Part shown: positions 17,201-24,844 of the stretch, in pieces
Layout of the letters: the number at the start of each line of letters is the position of its first letter
Position numbering within the stretch: position 1 is the stretch's first letter
Source of the DNA: an uncultured Bacteroidales bacterium
GTDB taxonomy: Bacteria > Bacteroidota > Bacteroidia > Bacteroidales > UBA932
Length of the DNA: 64,000 nucleotides
Direction: 5' to 3'
Assembly: GCA_934667175.1 (NCBI GenBank)
Contig: CAKULN010000002.1
Coordinates: 62,001-126,000 of the forward strand
The notes under the pieces: generated by a model
What the model saw: the letters and a program-made list of their open reading frames with translations, nothing else
What the model was told of the DNA's origin: nothing
The model's database searches: none
Program-made: the position numbers and the translations under genes

Positions 17201-17392
17201 CGACATCACAGGGTCATCCGTGTGGAATGTGGCCCGCATCGGGAGACGGTTCCTTTCCACGACCGAGGCGTTCTGCCAGTCCGGGTCGGTCTGCGCCGCC
17301 TGAACTTGGTGTGCGCTTATCGCCAATATTCCGCACAAGGCTGACATCAATGCGGTCGCCCTCTTTATGATCTGGTTGTTTGTCGCTTTCAT
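14216..17392 (-). CDS. GH2 beta-galactosidase (LacZ-like) with in-frame repeat insertion
   Basis: This 1058-residue exported protein has all LacZ-type domains: jelly roll (VVERNRLPMRATFH onward), two immunoglobulin-like domains, TIM barrel and C-terminal beta domain. The acid/base lies in IIVWSLGNEAGNGRN and the nucleophile in RPFIMCEYAHAMGNS. It should remove terminal beta-galactose in the periplasm. Start 17392 gives a signal peptide ending AHQVQAA and a 29-base gap to the preceding gene. In the fourth domain, three REP-like units (15087-15183) add about 32 arginine- and serine-rich residues without breaking the frame. This lies in a loop between the barrel and the last domain, so activity may be kept. 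Confidence 0.92.
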   Translation of the reverse strand: MKATNNQIIKRATALMSALCGILAISAHQVQAAQTDPDWQNASVVERNRLPMRATFHTDDPVMSLHGLWKFKWYETPDGRSATFFQPQTDDSDWGTMPVPGIWEVNGYGDPLYVNIGYCWKGQFENNPPYVPVEKNHVGQYRNTFTVPADWTGKQIILHIGSATSNIRVWINGKEVGYSQDSKLEARFDVTKFVKPGEENLFAFEIFRWCDGTYLEDQDFWKLAGIARETYLTAREKEHIEDVNVTADADGNLTWKVLATKGIKDIKFRIPRLGYSVTLSKPSAIKDGLKVFEGTAHFDNVSLWSAETPDLYYVEINATDGRKSCGTASLTTGFRTVRIDGKLLYVNGKPILIKGVNRHEMNPYGAYVISKEDMLRDIRIMKELNINTVRTCHYPDDPYWYELCDEYGLYVIDEANNEAHGLGYGEGTIAKNPLYNKEITNRVERMMRRDRNHPSIIVWSLGNEAGNGRNFFDAYDFAKAFDPTRPVQYEQGQGGANRDRNSDIFCPMYIRYANAEKYIKDDQDRPFIMCEYAHAMGNSMGGFKEYWDLIRKYPTFQGGCIWDFVDQALYKPADAEKYGTDHVFAFGGDYNSEDPSDASFNDNGLIATDRTWHRHAYEVRYQHRSIHAWATPEEAAKGRVHIFNEYFFIPLDRFSLDWELVRNGVAFRRGSVASLNVAPQDSVAIDLGYKVNPELLKDSDVYLNMSFRLNRQDGLLSAGTELSYEQISLSESWTPARSLRQAQGPSCRTLSLSKRTGDPIRSQSLPKRTVGIEFDKETGSLTKYSCFGKDLISAPILPCFGRAVTDNDEGMLVDLSFDKEAKRMFATWRNPEIKATSFEDRQDGGTRIVTVKYKPIEDAVPVLTYRIAPDGVINVTLSIEDAGNLKAAPHFFRVGVEFAMPGEYSQIDFYGEGPFDSYCDRRSSTMIGHYTQNVIDQYDYTVVRPQESGTHCGLKWFSVLNPDGNGIRITSSAKEFSASALPVSRQMLDRHPDYKHSLELKKAAHESDRTNGQTYVNLDLRQMGLGCVSSFGDHPLPAYLIPAAPYTFEFTITPVWED
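15087..15183. repeat. Three REP-like units inside the GH2 gene
   Basis: Units lie at 15087-15111, 15126-15150 and, inverted, 15159-15183. The last is a perfect hairpin with arms GGTCCCT/AGGGACC around GAGCTTGTCGA. On the coding strand they read SLRQAQG, LSLSKR and QSLPKR. The host frame stays open across all three. Confidence 0.9.
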
Positions 17393-17421
17393 AACGCTTG
17401 GTTGAATGATGATTGTGAATA

Positions 17422-18612
17422 TTACATTTTCGATGCCTTGTAGGTCATCGTGAGGATTTCGGTCGGCTCTGTGGCCGTGATGGTGAAGGTAGGGGCCTGA
17501 TCGAGGAAATAGGTGCTGATCCAAGTTGAGCGTGAGCCGTCAGACTCGTACTCAGTGTGGATGTAGTCACCCATATCAACTTTGATCTTTCCCTTGAACA
17601 TTATGTGAAGGCTGCCTCCGGAAAGGAATTCCTTGCCGAGTTCAACGCCCGGTCTCAGTGTCTGGCCTTTGCTGAGCCTCAAGACGTGGTCCACGGTCTT
17701 TCCGTTCGTCTTGAAGTCATCGAAGCGCAGGTCGGCTGTCAGATTGCAGAGATTTCCGGTCGTGATCTCGTTGATCTCGCAGCCTGAGGCCGAAAAGTCC
17801 ATTCCGAGGGCAAGCATCTTCTCGGATCTTGCCCTGTCCTCATAGGAGCCGGCGAACCCGATGTAGCAGCCGAGCTTGTGGACCTCCTTGCAGATGTCGG
17901 CGAGCTGCTCGTCCGTGAAATCGTGGGTGTTGCCCATGCAGTACATGTACGGAGCCCCGTCCCCGATGAAGCGGCATCTTCCAAGGATCTCCTCCTTGGT
18001 CTTGTAGCCCCAATATTCAAGGATAGGTCCGGAGAACTCCTCGCGGTAGCCCCAGTACATGATGAAGTTGTTGCCCATGTAGGATTTGATGATCTCGACC
18101 TCCTTCTCGTCAACGTGCTGGATCATCGGGGCGATGTTGTTGCGCCGGCATTCCGTGAGGAACTCCTCCAGGGAGGTGATGTGGGTGCGGTACTTCGCGT
18201 ACTTCGAGCGATAGACGAATTTCGTCATCAGATCCTCGAACGAGGTCTCGCTGATCACCACGTCCTCCGCGCTGCTTCCGTCAAGCCGCGTCACCTGGCC
18301 TCCGAGCCTGCCACGCGAGCCGTGCATCACGATGTACTTGCCAGGTGTGGCCGTCTTGTGGACATTCCCCTCGATGAACTTGAAGCCGAGACGCGCGGCG
18401 ATCTGCACGTCGAACACAGACTGGCAAGGAATCACCACGTCGCTGTCCTTGTCGATCTTGTCGATGAATATGTGGCTGTAGTACGGCCCTCCGAACTTGA
18501 ACGGCCAGTTGGCGTTCACTGCGTTGACGGTGTTCGCCTCCACCCGGCGGTCCTGCGCCCCGGCCTGGAAAGCCAGCGCCGCCGCAAGCATCATTATCAG
18601 TATCTTTTTCAT
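17422..18612 (-). CDS. Exported GDPD-like (phosphodiesterase fold) protein
   Basis: This 396-residue protein has a Sec signal (MKKILIMMLAAALAFQAGAQ). The region ARLGFKFIEGNVHKTATPGKYIVMHG (about 93-118) resembles the glycerophosphodiester phosphodiesterase motif in which an acidic pair is followed by a K-T-D-G-type stretch and a late histidine, and SLEEFLTECRRNNIAPMIQ matches the next barrel strand. The canonical HRG motif near the N-terminus is not evident, so the catalytic set may be changed. A C-terminal beta domain of about 110 residues follows. The assignment rests on pattern only; a role in cutting phosphodiesters of the PUL substrate is inference. Confidence 0.5.
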   Translation of the reverse strand: MKKILIMMLAAALAFQAGAQDRRVEANTVNAVNANWPFKFGGPYYSHIFIDKIDKDSDVVIPCQSVFDVQIAARLGFKFIEGNVHKTATPGKYIVMHGSRGRLGGQVTRLDGSSAEDVVISETSFEDLMTKFVYRSKYAKYRTHITSLEEFLTECRRNNIAPMIQHVDEKEVEIIKSYMGNNFIMYWGYREEFSGPILEYWGYKTKEEILGRCRFIGDGAPYMYCMGNTHDFTDEQLADICKEVHKLGCYIGFAGSYEDRARSEKMLALGMDFSASGCEINEITTGNLCNLTADLRFDDFKTNGKTVDHVLRLSKGQTLRPGVELGKEFLSGGSLHIMFKGKIKVDMGDYIHTEYESDGSRSTWISTYFLDQAPTFTITATEPTEILTMTYKASKM

Positions 18613-18618
18613 TGTCTC

Positions 18619-19743
18619 TTATTTGTTCCTGTACGGACGCTTGGCGATGAAGTCGCAGAGATCCTGGTAGAGCTCGACGTCACGTGGATCGGAGGAATCC
18701 TTGAGGTGACGGACAGCGTGGGTGTCTTGATAGTAAGCCAATTGGCAGTTGGCCCATGCGCCACACTCCTTGAATGTCTTCATGTAGGCCCTCAGCTTGT
18801 AGTCCAGGCTCTTGTCTCCCCAAAGCGGCTTGACGGAAGCCCTCTCGTCAAGCTCCATCTCCATTCCCATTCCGTTGGCCTGGGCCTGCTCGCAGGCCGT
18901 CTTGATCTGGGACTCTGGCACGTTGTAGAAGAAATAATTCGGTTGGTACCAGGCCAGATCGAAACCTTTCTCCCTCCACTCGGTGTAGCCCGGAGCCTGG
19001 AAATATGGAATCCAGGTGATAGGGTAGCCTTTGGAATGCACGTACTCGGAGACCATAGGCAGAAGCGGACTCTTGTCCAGGAACTCCTCTGTGATCCAGT
19101 AGAATCCGGCCAACTCCACATTCTCGTACTTTTTACCCTTGTAGGCTTTGAGAATCTCATCCACAAACCATTTGCAGGCCTCAGCCCTGTCACTTTCGTC
19201 GGAGAAGTCGGTGACCTTCCCGTCAATGAGACCCCAGTAGGTTGTCCCGCCTTTCTTTGTCATCGACTGACGGTATGGCATCGGATCCGGGATCGAGATG
19301 ATGATCTGTCTCTTCTCAGCCGGCTTTCCGAGGCGTTTCGCGGCCTCTCCCACAGCCTTGTCGATGGCGTCAATGCAGTTGCCCTCAGAGAAATAGTAAT
19401 CAACGAGTTTCTTCCAGTCCGCCTGGTTCGCTGAAGGCAGCCAGTTGCCTTTGCTGTCCTTCATCCCCGGGGTGAAAGTCACCTCGGCGGCGTTCTCGAC
19501 CTTCGTGTCCCAGATTTGCAGGAGCAGAAACCCGTCGAACAGCCAGTGCTCCGCCCCGTCACGGTCCACGTAGGAGACATAGTCCGCGGCGTATTTCTGG
19601 TCATAGTAGTTGCCCAGCTCTCCGCCTGCGTAGAACAGCACGACATCGGTGGCCGTGATCTTTTTGATTTTCTTGGCGTCGGCGCTTCCGCAGACCGCAA
19701 GCAGTACAAGAACAGCGGTCAATATCTTCTTGAGCATATTCAT
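18619..19743 (-). CDS. DUF4855 protein, copy A
   Basis: This 374-residue exported protein has a signal peptide ending around AVCGSADA. It belongs to the uncharacterised DUF4855 family, which looks like a TIM-barrel enzyme: VVLFYAGGELG (35-45), RQIIISIPDP (145-154), ELAGFYWITEE (210-220), FDLAWYQPNYFF (261-272) and NGMGMEMELDE (290-300). E219 and E295/E297 sit at strand ends and are conserved in all three paralogs here, so they are the best catalytic candidates. It directly follows copy B (stop and start adjacent) and is very similar to it along the whole length, which indicates tandem duplication. No activity is known to me. Confidence 0.75.
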   Translation of the reverse strand: MNMLKKILTAVLVLLAVCGSADAKKIKKITATDVVLFYAGGELGNYYDQKYAADYVSYVDRDGAEHWLFDGFLLLQIWDTKVENAAEVTFTPGMKDSKGNWLPSANQADWKKLVDYYFSEGNCIDAIDKAVGEAAKRLGKPAEKRQIIISIPDPMPYRQSMTKKGGTTYWGLIDGKVTDFSDESDRAEACKWFVDEILKAYKGKKYENVELAGFYWITEEFLDKSPLLPMVSEYVHSKGYPITWIPYFQAPGYTEWREKGFDLAWYQPNYFFYNVPESQIKTACEQAQANGMGMEMELDERASVKPLWGDKSLDYKLRAYMKTFKECGAWANCQLAYYQDTHAVRHLKDSSDPRDVELYQDLCDFIAKRPYRNK

Positions 19744-20883
19744 CTATTTGGTGTCCTTCTGTCTGTACGGGCGTTTGGCGACAAAGTCGCAGAAATCCTG
19801 GAAGAGTTCCACATCCCTCGGGTCGTCAGAGCGTTTCAGGTGACGGACGGCGTGGGTGTCCTGATAGTAGGCGAAAGGACAGGTGGCCCAGACTCCGGTC
19901 TCCTTGAAGATTCTCATATATGCCCTCAGCTTGTAGGCAAGGCTTACATCTCCCCAAAGAGGTTTGACAGACGCCCTCTCGTCCAGTTCCATCTCCATTC
20001 CCATTCCGTTGGCCGGACCCTGTTCGCAGGCTGTCTTGATCTGCGACTCTGGCACGTCATAGAAGAAATAGTTCGGCTGGTACCAAGCCAGATCGAAGCC
20101 TCTTTCCCTCCACTCTGTGTAGGCCGGTGCCTGGAAGTACGGAATCCAGGTGAGAGGGTAACCCTTGGAGTGGACGTACTCGGAAAGGGCGGTCACGATC
20201 GGGCTTTCTCCGAAGAACTCCTCCATAATCCAGTAGAAACCACCAAGTTCCACATTCTCGTACTTCTTTGACTTGTAGGCCTTCAGCACTTCATCCACGA
20301 ACCACTTGTCGGCCGCGATGCGATCTTCTTCCTTGGAAAAATCGGTGACTTTGTCGTTCAGGAGCCCCCAGTACTTTGTGCCTCCTGTCTTGGGTCCGGA
20401 CAGCCGGTGGGTCATCGGATCGTAAAGCGAGATGATGATCTGTCTTTTCCGTGCCGGCTTTCCGAGCCGTTTCGCCGCCTCGCCGATAGCCTTGTCGATG
20501 GCGTCGATGCAGCTCCCTTCTGCGAAATAGTAGTCAATGAGACTTTTCCAGTCGGCCTGGTTGGCGGATGGCAGCCAGTTGCCCTGACGATCCTTCATCG
20601 CCGGAGTGAATGCGATGTTGGCGGAGTTCTCCTTGGTGATGTCCCAGATCTGGAGAAGCAGGAACCCGTCGAAGAGCCAGTGCTCCTTGCCGTCACGGTC
20701 CACGTAGGAGACGTAGTCTGAGGCGTAATCCTGGTCAAAGAAGTTTCCCAGCTCTCCGCCGGCATAGAACAGCACGACATCTGTGGCTGTGATTTTTTTG
20801 ATTTTCTTGGCGTCGGCGGTTCCGCACACCGCAAGCAGTGTAATAACCGCGATGAGAATTTGTCTGATCGTTTTCATATTCAT
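19744..20883 (-). CDS. DUF4855 protein, copy B
   Basis: This 379-residue exported protein is the near twin of copy A: same signal region, same YAGGELG, GFYWIMEE, FDLAWYQPNYFF and GMGMEMELDE motifs. Differences are concentrated in RQIIISLYDPMTHRLSG and in the helix after GFYW. Its ATG overlaps the last base of the GH31 stop codon (TAATG), so it is translationally coupled to GH31. Retention of two full-length copies with intact motifs suggests that both are used, perhaps on different linkages. Confidence 0.75.
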   Translation of the reverse strand: MNMKTIRQILIAVITLLAVCGTADAKKIKKITATDVVLFYAGGELGNFFDQDYASDYVSYVDRDGKEHWLFDGFLLLQIWDITKENSANIAFTPAMKDRQGNWLPSANQADWKSLIDYYFAEGSCIDAIDKAIGEAAKRLGKPARKRQIIISLYDPMTHRLSGPKTGGTKYWGLLNDKVTDFSKEEDRIAADKWFVDEVLKAYKSKKYENVELGGFYWIMEEFFGESPIVTALSEYVHSKGYPLTWIPYFQAPAYTEWRERGFDLAWYQPNYFFYDVPESQIKTACEQGPANGMGMEMELDERASVKPLWGDVSLAYKLRAYMRIFKETGVWATCPFAYYQDTHAVRHLKRSDDPRDVELFQDFCDFVAKRPYRQKDTK

Positions 20884-23444
20884 TATTCAAAAAATGATTT
20901 ATAGCGATTGATGTAAACCGGCTTGAGCGGGGTGGCGGAAAGCCTGTCGATCGCAGAGCCGTAGTCTTTCCAGAAACCCTCCACAAGTACGTCCAGCCTT
21001 TCCGGATGGTAATAAAGCGCTTCCCTGACGGTGTAGACTCGTGCCAAGTAGTCCGGGAAGAAGTAGGTGAGATCCTCGTTATTCCGCTTGAGGTCGAAGA
21101 TGGCCTCGTAGCTGCGCTTAGCCGCTCCCTTAAGGCCATCGAGGACAGCGGTGTTCTCTGAATATTCAATCTCCACGACTTTCCCGGCGTCGCAGCGGGT
21201 TTGAGGCACATCGACCAGGACGGCGATGTCCATCCCGTCGAAAGACCATTTGACGGCCTTCCCGTTGATGGTCACTGATTTCGGGCAATTTGCCGAAAGC
21301 AGTTTAAGGCGGAAGTTCCTGTCCGACGGCATATTCATGTAAGTGCCTTTCCGCCCGCCTATCACAATCTTATGAATATTCCCGTGCCGTGAAGAGGAAA
21401 TCTCCGTTGTGGCGAAATTGTGGGCGTAGTCGGGATCCACCCCGTCGTCCTCGTAGAGGCTGAATCTGCTGTCACCCTCTCCCGGAGCGATGACGATGGT
21501 GATCGCCTCATCGCAGCCGTCAAGATTCGTCTGGGTTCCGTCGTACATCGGGACGATGGAAGCCGCTTTGACAAACATCGGATATTCATTCAGGGCGTAA
21601 GACCTTTCATATTCCTTGCCCCCTTCAAGCATCGCACCGCTGCTCCACTCGTACCACATCCCTTCCGGAAGCCAGAACTTCATTCGCGAGAGGCGGCTTT
21701 CTCCCTTCGGAGCGGTGATCGGAGCCACGAATATGTTGTCACCGAACATATACTCATTCTTTCTTGAATATGCCTCCTCGCTTTCCGGCCACTCGTAGTA
21801 GAGCGGGCGGCAGACCGAGACTCCGGTCTCGTAGGCCTTGCGGCTCATCGAGTAGATGTACGGATTCAAGGCATAGTGGAACCTGACAGCCTCACGGATA
21901 GGCTCGAAATATTCACGCGGCTGTTCCCAAGGGTATTTGCAGATGGAGATCTGTTTTGCGGCCTGGTTTCTCATTGCGGGGGTAAGCGCACCGAACTGCA
22001 ACCACCTCAAAAGCAGTTCCGGGTCATACTTGGCTGTCTGTTCGAACGGCTTCTCCGGATCCCACCACACATTCTGAAAGCCTCCGAGGTCGTGCGTCCA
22101 AAGGAAGCAGACATTGGCTGATGATGTGTTGTAGACGGTTTGGAAATCAAGTGATTCCCAAGTGGCGAAAGTGTCTCCAGAGAATCCCACAGGGTAGCGG
22201 TGGCCGCCGAGTCCGCCGTAACGTCCAAGGTAGAGAGGACGTTTGCCTCTTGCTGCATTGTCCTCGAAGAACAGATGACCGCGCCATAGATTCATGTCAA
22301 TCGACGGGAATTCCGCAGGAGCGGCATAAGCCCCGTTGTCATCCCACAGAAAATCCCATCCGAGACCGTACATCTTGTCGATTTCCCTCTTGAAGAACGA
22401 GCCGGCGATCTTCCGGTTGAAAAGATTGAGCAGGATCGTGTCTCCGGGGGCCAGCTCCGGTCCGAGATCCTTCTTCATCGGTGCGAATGAGGATTCATTG
22501 CTGTGAAGAAGGTCTATGTGCATGTTGGACGTAAGTTTCAGATGGTCGGCGTGGAAGTCCGCGAACATCTTGGCCGGGTCGGGAAAAAGGTCCTTGTTCC
22601 AGTCCCAACCATACCATCCGTTGATGTGGCGGTCCATATCAATGCACAGCACATCCACCGGAATGCCGTACTTCCTGTAATTGTCGATCATCTCTCTGAA
22701 CTCTCCGTCGGAGTAGAGCCAGTACCAAGAGTGCCAGTTGCCGTAGGCGTAGCGTGGCAGCATAGGAATCGGTCCGGAAAACGATGTGAAATCCTTCAAA
22801 GCTGACTGGTAGTCGTGGCCGTAGGAGAGAAAGTACCAGTCTTGAGATCCGTTTTCAGGACGGTTTTCGACCCATTCTCTCGTTATCGGATGTCCTTGGC
22901 AGTCCTCGCCTTTGATGAACACCGGCCCTTTCGAGTCATCAATGAGTGTCCATCCGTCTCTGGCAAGGATACCGTCCTCCAGCTCAACGGTCTTGCCTTC
23001 ATCCTTGCCGTACATCACGGTTCTTCCCTTGACGGCATCGTAGGCGTGGCGTGTGCCTTTAAGGTTCTCTTTCTGCTCCAATCCGGGTTTCCAACTGAAA
23101 CTGAACGGGTTGGACTTTGATGCGGTGACGCTGAGATTCTCAGGAGTGAACGCTCCGGAGCCTTTCCTGTACTTGACGGTGATGAGGTCGGTTCTGATCT
23201 CGATGTACTTTCCGATGGTCTTTACCTTATAGTCCACGGGAGCATATTCCCTGTCCACGGCAAGAAGAGTCTTCCCGTCTATGAATTTCCCGTCGGGTGA
23301 ATATTCCAATCTCACGCTCCTTGGGGAGATGAGCGTGAAGCGGACGCTGTTGTCCTTATAGGCCACATTGCCGGAAGTCTCTGCGGCAGAAATGCTTCCG
23401 ACTAATGAACATGCGGCAATGATGATGGCTGTCAATCGTTTCAT
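20883..23444 (-). CDS. GH31 family alpha-glycosidase
   Basis: This 853-residue exported protein (signal MKRLTAIIIAACSLVGSISA) has the GH31 layout: N-terminal beta-sandwich, TIM barrel from about residue 230, and C-terminal beta domains. In the barrel are DVLCIDMDRHINGWYGWDW, GLGWDFLWDDNGAYA and YPVGFSGDTFATWESL; the aspartate in WDDN is the probable nucleophile position and that in SGD the acid/base. The usual nucleophile motif of GH31 is WxDMNE, so this is a divergent member, and alpha-glucosidase, -xylosidase or -galactosidase activity cannot be separated by eye. I start at the ATG at 23444, eight codons inside the longest frame, because it gives a normal signal peptide. Confidence 0.85.
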   Translation of the reverse strand: MKRLTAIIIAACSLVGSISAAETSGNVAYKDNSVRFTLISPRSVRLEYSPDGKFIDGKTLLAVDREYAPVDYKVKTIGKYIEIRTDLITVKYRKGSGAFTPENLSVTASKSNPFSFSWKPGLEQKENLKGTRHAYDAVKGRTVMYGKDEGKTVELEDGILARDGWTLIDDSKGPVFIKGEDCQGHPITREWVENRPENGSQDWYFLSYGHDYQSALKDFTSFSGPIPMLPRYAYGNWHSWYWLYSDGEFREMIDNYRKYGIPVDVLCIDMDRHINGWYGWDWNKDLFPDPAKMFADFHADHLKLTSNMHIDLLHSNESSFAPMKKDLGPELAPGDTILLNLFNRKIAGSFFKREIDKMYGLGWDFLWDDNGAYAAPAEFPSIDMNLWRGHLFFEDNAARGKRPLYLGRYGGLGGHRYPVGFSGDTFATWESLDFQTVYNTSSANVCFLWTHDLGGFQNVWWDPEKPFEQTAKYDPELLLRWLQFGALTPAMRNQAAKQISICKYPWEQPREYFEPIREAVRFHYALNPYIYSMSRKAYETGVSVCRPLYYEWPESEEAYSRKNEYMFGDNIFVAPITAPKGESRLSRMKFWLPEGMWYEWSSGAMLEGGKEYERSYALNEYPMFVKAASIVPMYDGTQTNLDGCDEAITIVIAPGEGDSRFSLYEDDGVDPDYAHNFATTEISSSRHGNIHKIVIGGRKGTYMNMPSDRNFRLKLLSANCPKSVTINGKAVKWSFDGMDIAVLVDVPQTRCDAGKVVEIEYSENTAVLDGLKGAAKRSYEAIFDLKRNNEDLTYFFPDYLARVYTVREALYYHPERLDVLVEGFWKDYGSAIDRLSATPLKPVYINRYKSFFE

Positions 23445-23476
23445 TATGATTGTGTATGCTTCTTGCAAGTTGTTGT

Positions 23477-24844
23477 CTATTCGTAGTTGTAGAACTTCTT
23501 CTGCCGGTCGGCGATGTCTTTCGCCACGCGCTCGTGGAAGGCTTTCCAGTCAGGGTCGGCGATGTTCTCCCTCGACGGGAACATCGAGCCGCTCTCGTAG
23601 TAGACCAGCGGCCAGTTTTCCAGAACGCCTTTCTCCTCATAAACATCCCAGTACTCAATCTGGCGTTGCAGCTTTCTGAGGTTGTCAAGCTCCATCTCAA
23701 GGTACATCCCGTTGGCTTTCGCCTTGTCGTAGGCGTTGTAGAGCTGACTCTTGTCTGGGTACTGCTCCTCGTAGAAAAGGTAGTTTGGCTGGAGCCAGGC
23801 GGCGTCGAAGCCGTAGTCCTTCCACTTGGTGTTGTTGTAGGCGTTGAACCACGGCACCCAGTAGAAGTTAAGTCCATAAGAATGAATATGATCGGCTATT
23901 TTGATCCCGTTCTCTTCCCAGATTCTCCCGTTCTCCTCGTGCCAGTAGAATCCGATCAACTGGAGGTTCTCGTAGTCCTTCTCGGCGAATTTTTTGAGGC
24001 ATTCGTCCACAAACCACTTGGCGATTGTCACCCTGTCGGCTCTGCCTTCCTCGCTTTCGTTTGTTGGATGCAATTCCACTCCGTCAAGTTCCCCCCAGTT
24101 TTCGTTGATTATCAGCGGAATGGTCAGCACTATCTTTTTTTTGACAAATTTCCCGGGAACTGTAGGCTTGATGTCCCTGACAACCTTGTCGATCTTGGAG
24201 AGGAATTTACCGTTCTCGAAATATTCATTCATATAGTTGGTGGTCATTTCTTTGTCCAGATGGACGTTGCCCTCGGCCTCTCCGATCGACTGGCCATTAT
24301 AGCGGCCGCTGCCGACACAAACAGCATCGAAAAGCCACTGGATCCGTCCGTCCTTGTTGTAGAGCAGATAGCCACGATAATCGGCTTCCGAGCGGTCATA
24401 TTCAAGGAGCATCATGTCCCGGAAGTCGGCCTTGGCGATCTTGTCTGAGGCTCCCTGTGTCACTGGAATGGTGAGGGTTTTCGCATTGTCCTCAGTTTTT
24501 AGGGTCACTGTGGCATTCCTTTCCTTTCCAGTTATGTTCCAGTCGATTTTGAGGTTGGAGAGGACTCCGCTGCCTTTCTCGATGCTGACCCAGTCGGCTG
24601 TGCTTTCAGCTGTCCAGTTTTTGTTTGACTTGATGACAAGTACCTCGTCAACAGCCTTGTAGTCTGAAGTCCAGATCGTCAGTTCCGCTCCTGTGGAACG
24701 TACTGTCACTGTGATGTAGGTCTCGGCCGGTTTCGGTGGTTCCGGATCCGGATCCACTTTCCCTCCGCTGCCGTTGCCGCCTCCTCCGCATGAGAACAGC
24801 GGGAGAAGAGCGATGAATGATAGTGCTGATTTCTTGAAGTTCAT
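23477..24844 (-). CDS. Lipoprotein with BACON-like domain fused to DUF4855 (copy C)
   Basis: This 455-residue lipoprotein (LPLFSCGGGG) has a flexible Gly/Pro linker, then a BACON-like beta domain about residues 45-135 (VLVIKSNKNWTAESTADWVSIEKG, TLTIPVTQGA), then a DUF4855 domain to the end. The DUF4855 part keeps GFYWHEEN, DAAWLQPNYLF and GMYLEMELDN, but is clearly more distant from copies A and B. BACON domains usually hold enzymes away from the membrane or bind glycan or mucin. The lipid anchor and acceptor domain suggest a cell-surface or outer-membrane version of the same activity, acting before the periplasmic copies. Confidence 0.75.
   Translation of the reverse strand: MNFKKSALSFIALLPLFSCGGGGNGSGGKVDPDPEPPKPAETYITVTVRSTGAELTIWTSDYKAVDEVLVIKSNKNWTAESTADWVSIEKGSGVLSNLKIDWNITGKERNATVTLKTEDNAKTLTIPVTQGASDKIAKADFRDMMLLEYDRSEADYRGYLLYNKDGRIQWLFDAVCVGSGRYNGQSIGEAEGNVHLDKEMTTNYMNEYFENGKFLSKIDKVVRDIKPTVPGKFVKKKIVLTIPLIINENWGELDGVELHPTNESEEGRADRVTIAKWFVDECLKKFAEKDYENLQLIGFYWHEENGRIWEENGIKIADHIHSYGLNFYWVPWFNAYNNTKWKDYGFDAAWLQPNYLFYEEQYPDKSQLYNAYDKAKANGMYLEMELDNLRKLQRQIEYWDVYEEKGVLENWPLVYYESGSMFPSRENIADPDWKAFHERVAKDIADRQKKFYNYE

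Noticed and set aside
17878..19434. 518-codon plus-strand open frame, and similar long ones at 15470-16567 and 23450-24448
   Set aside because: They lie opposite well-supported genes (GDPD-like, DUF4855, GH2). Their composition is that of antisense frames in GC-balanced genes and no motif is recognisable.
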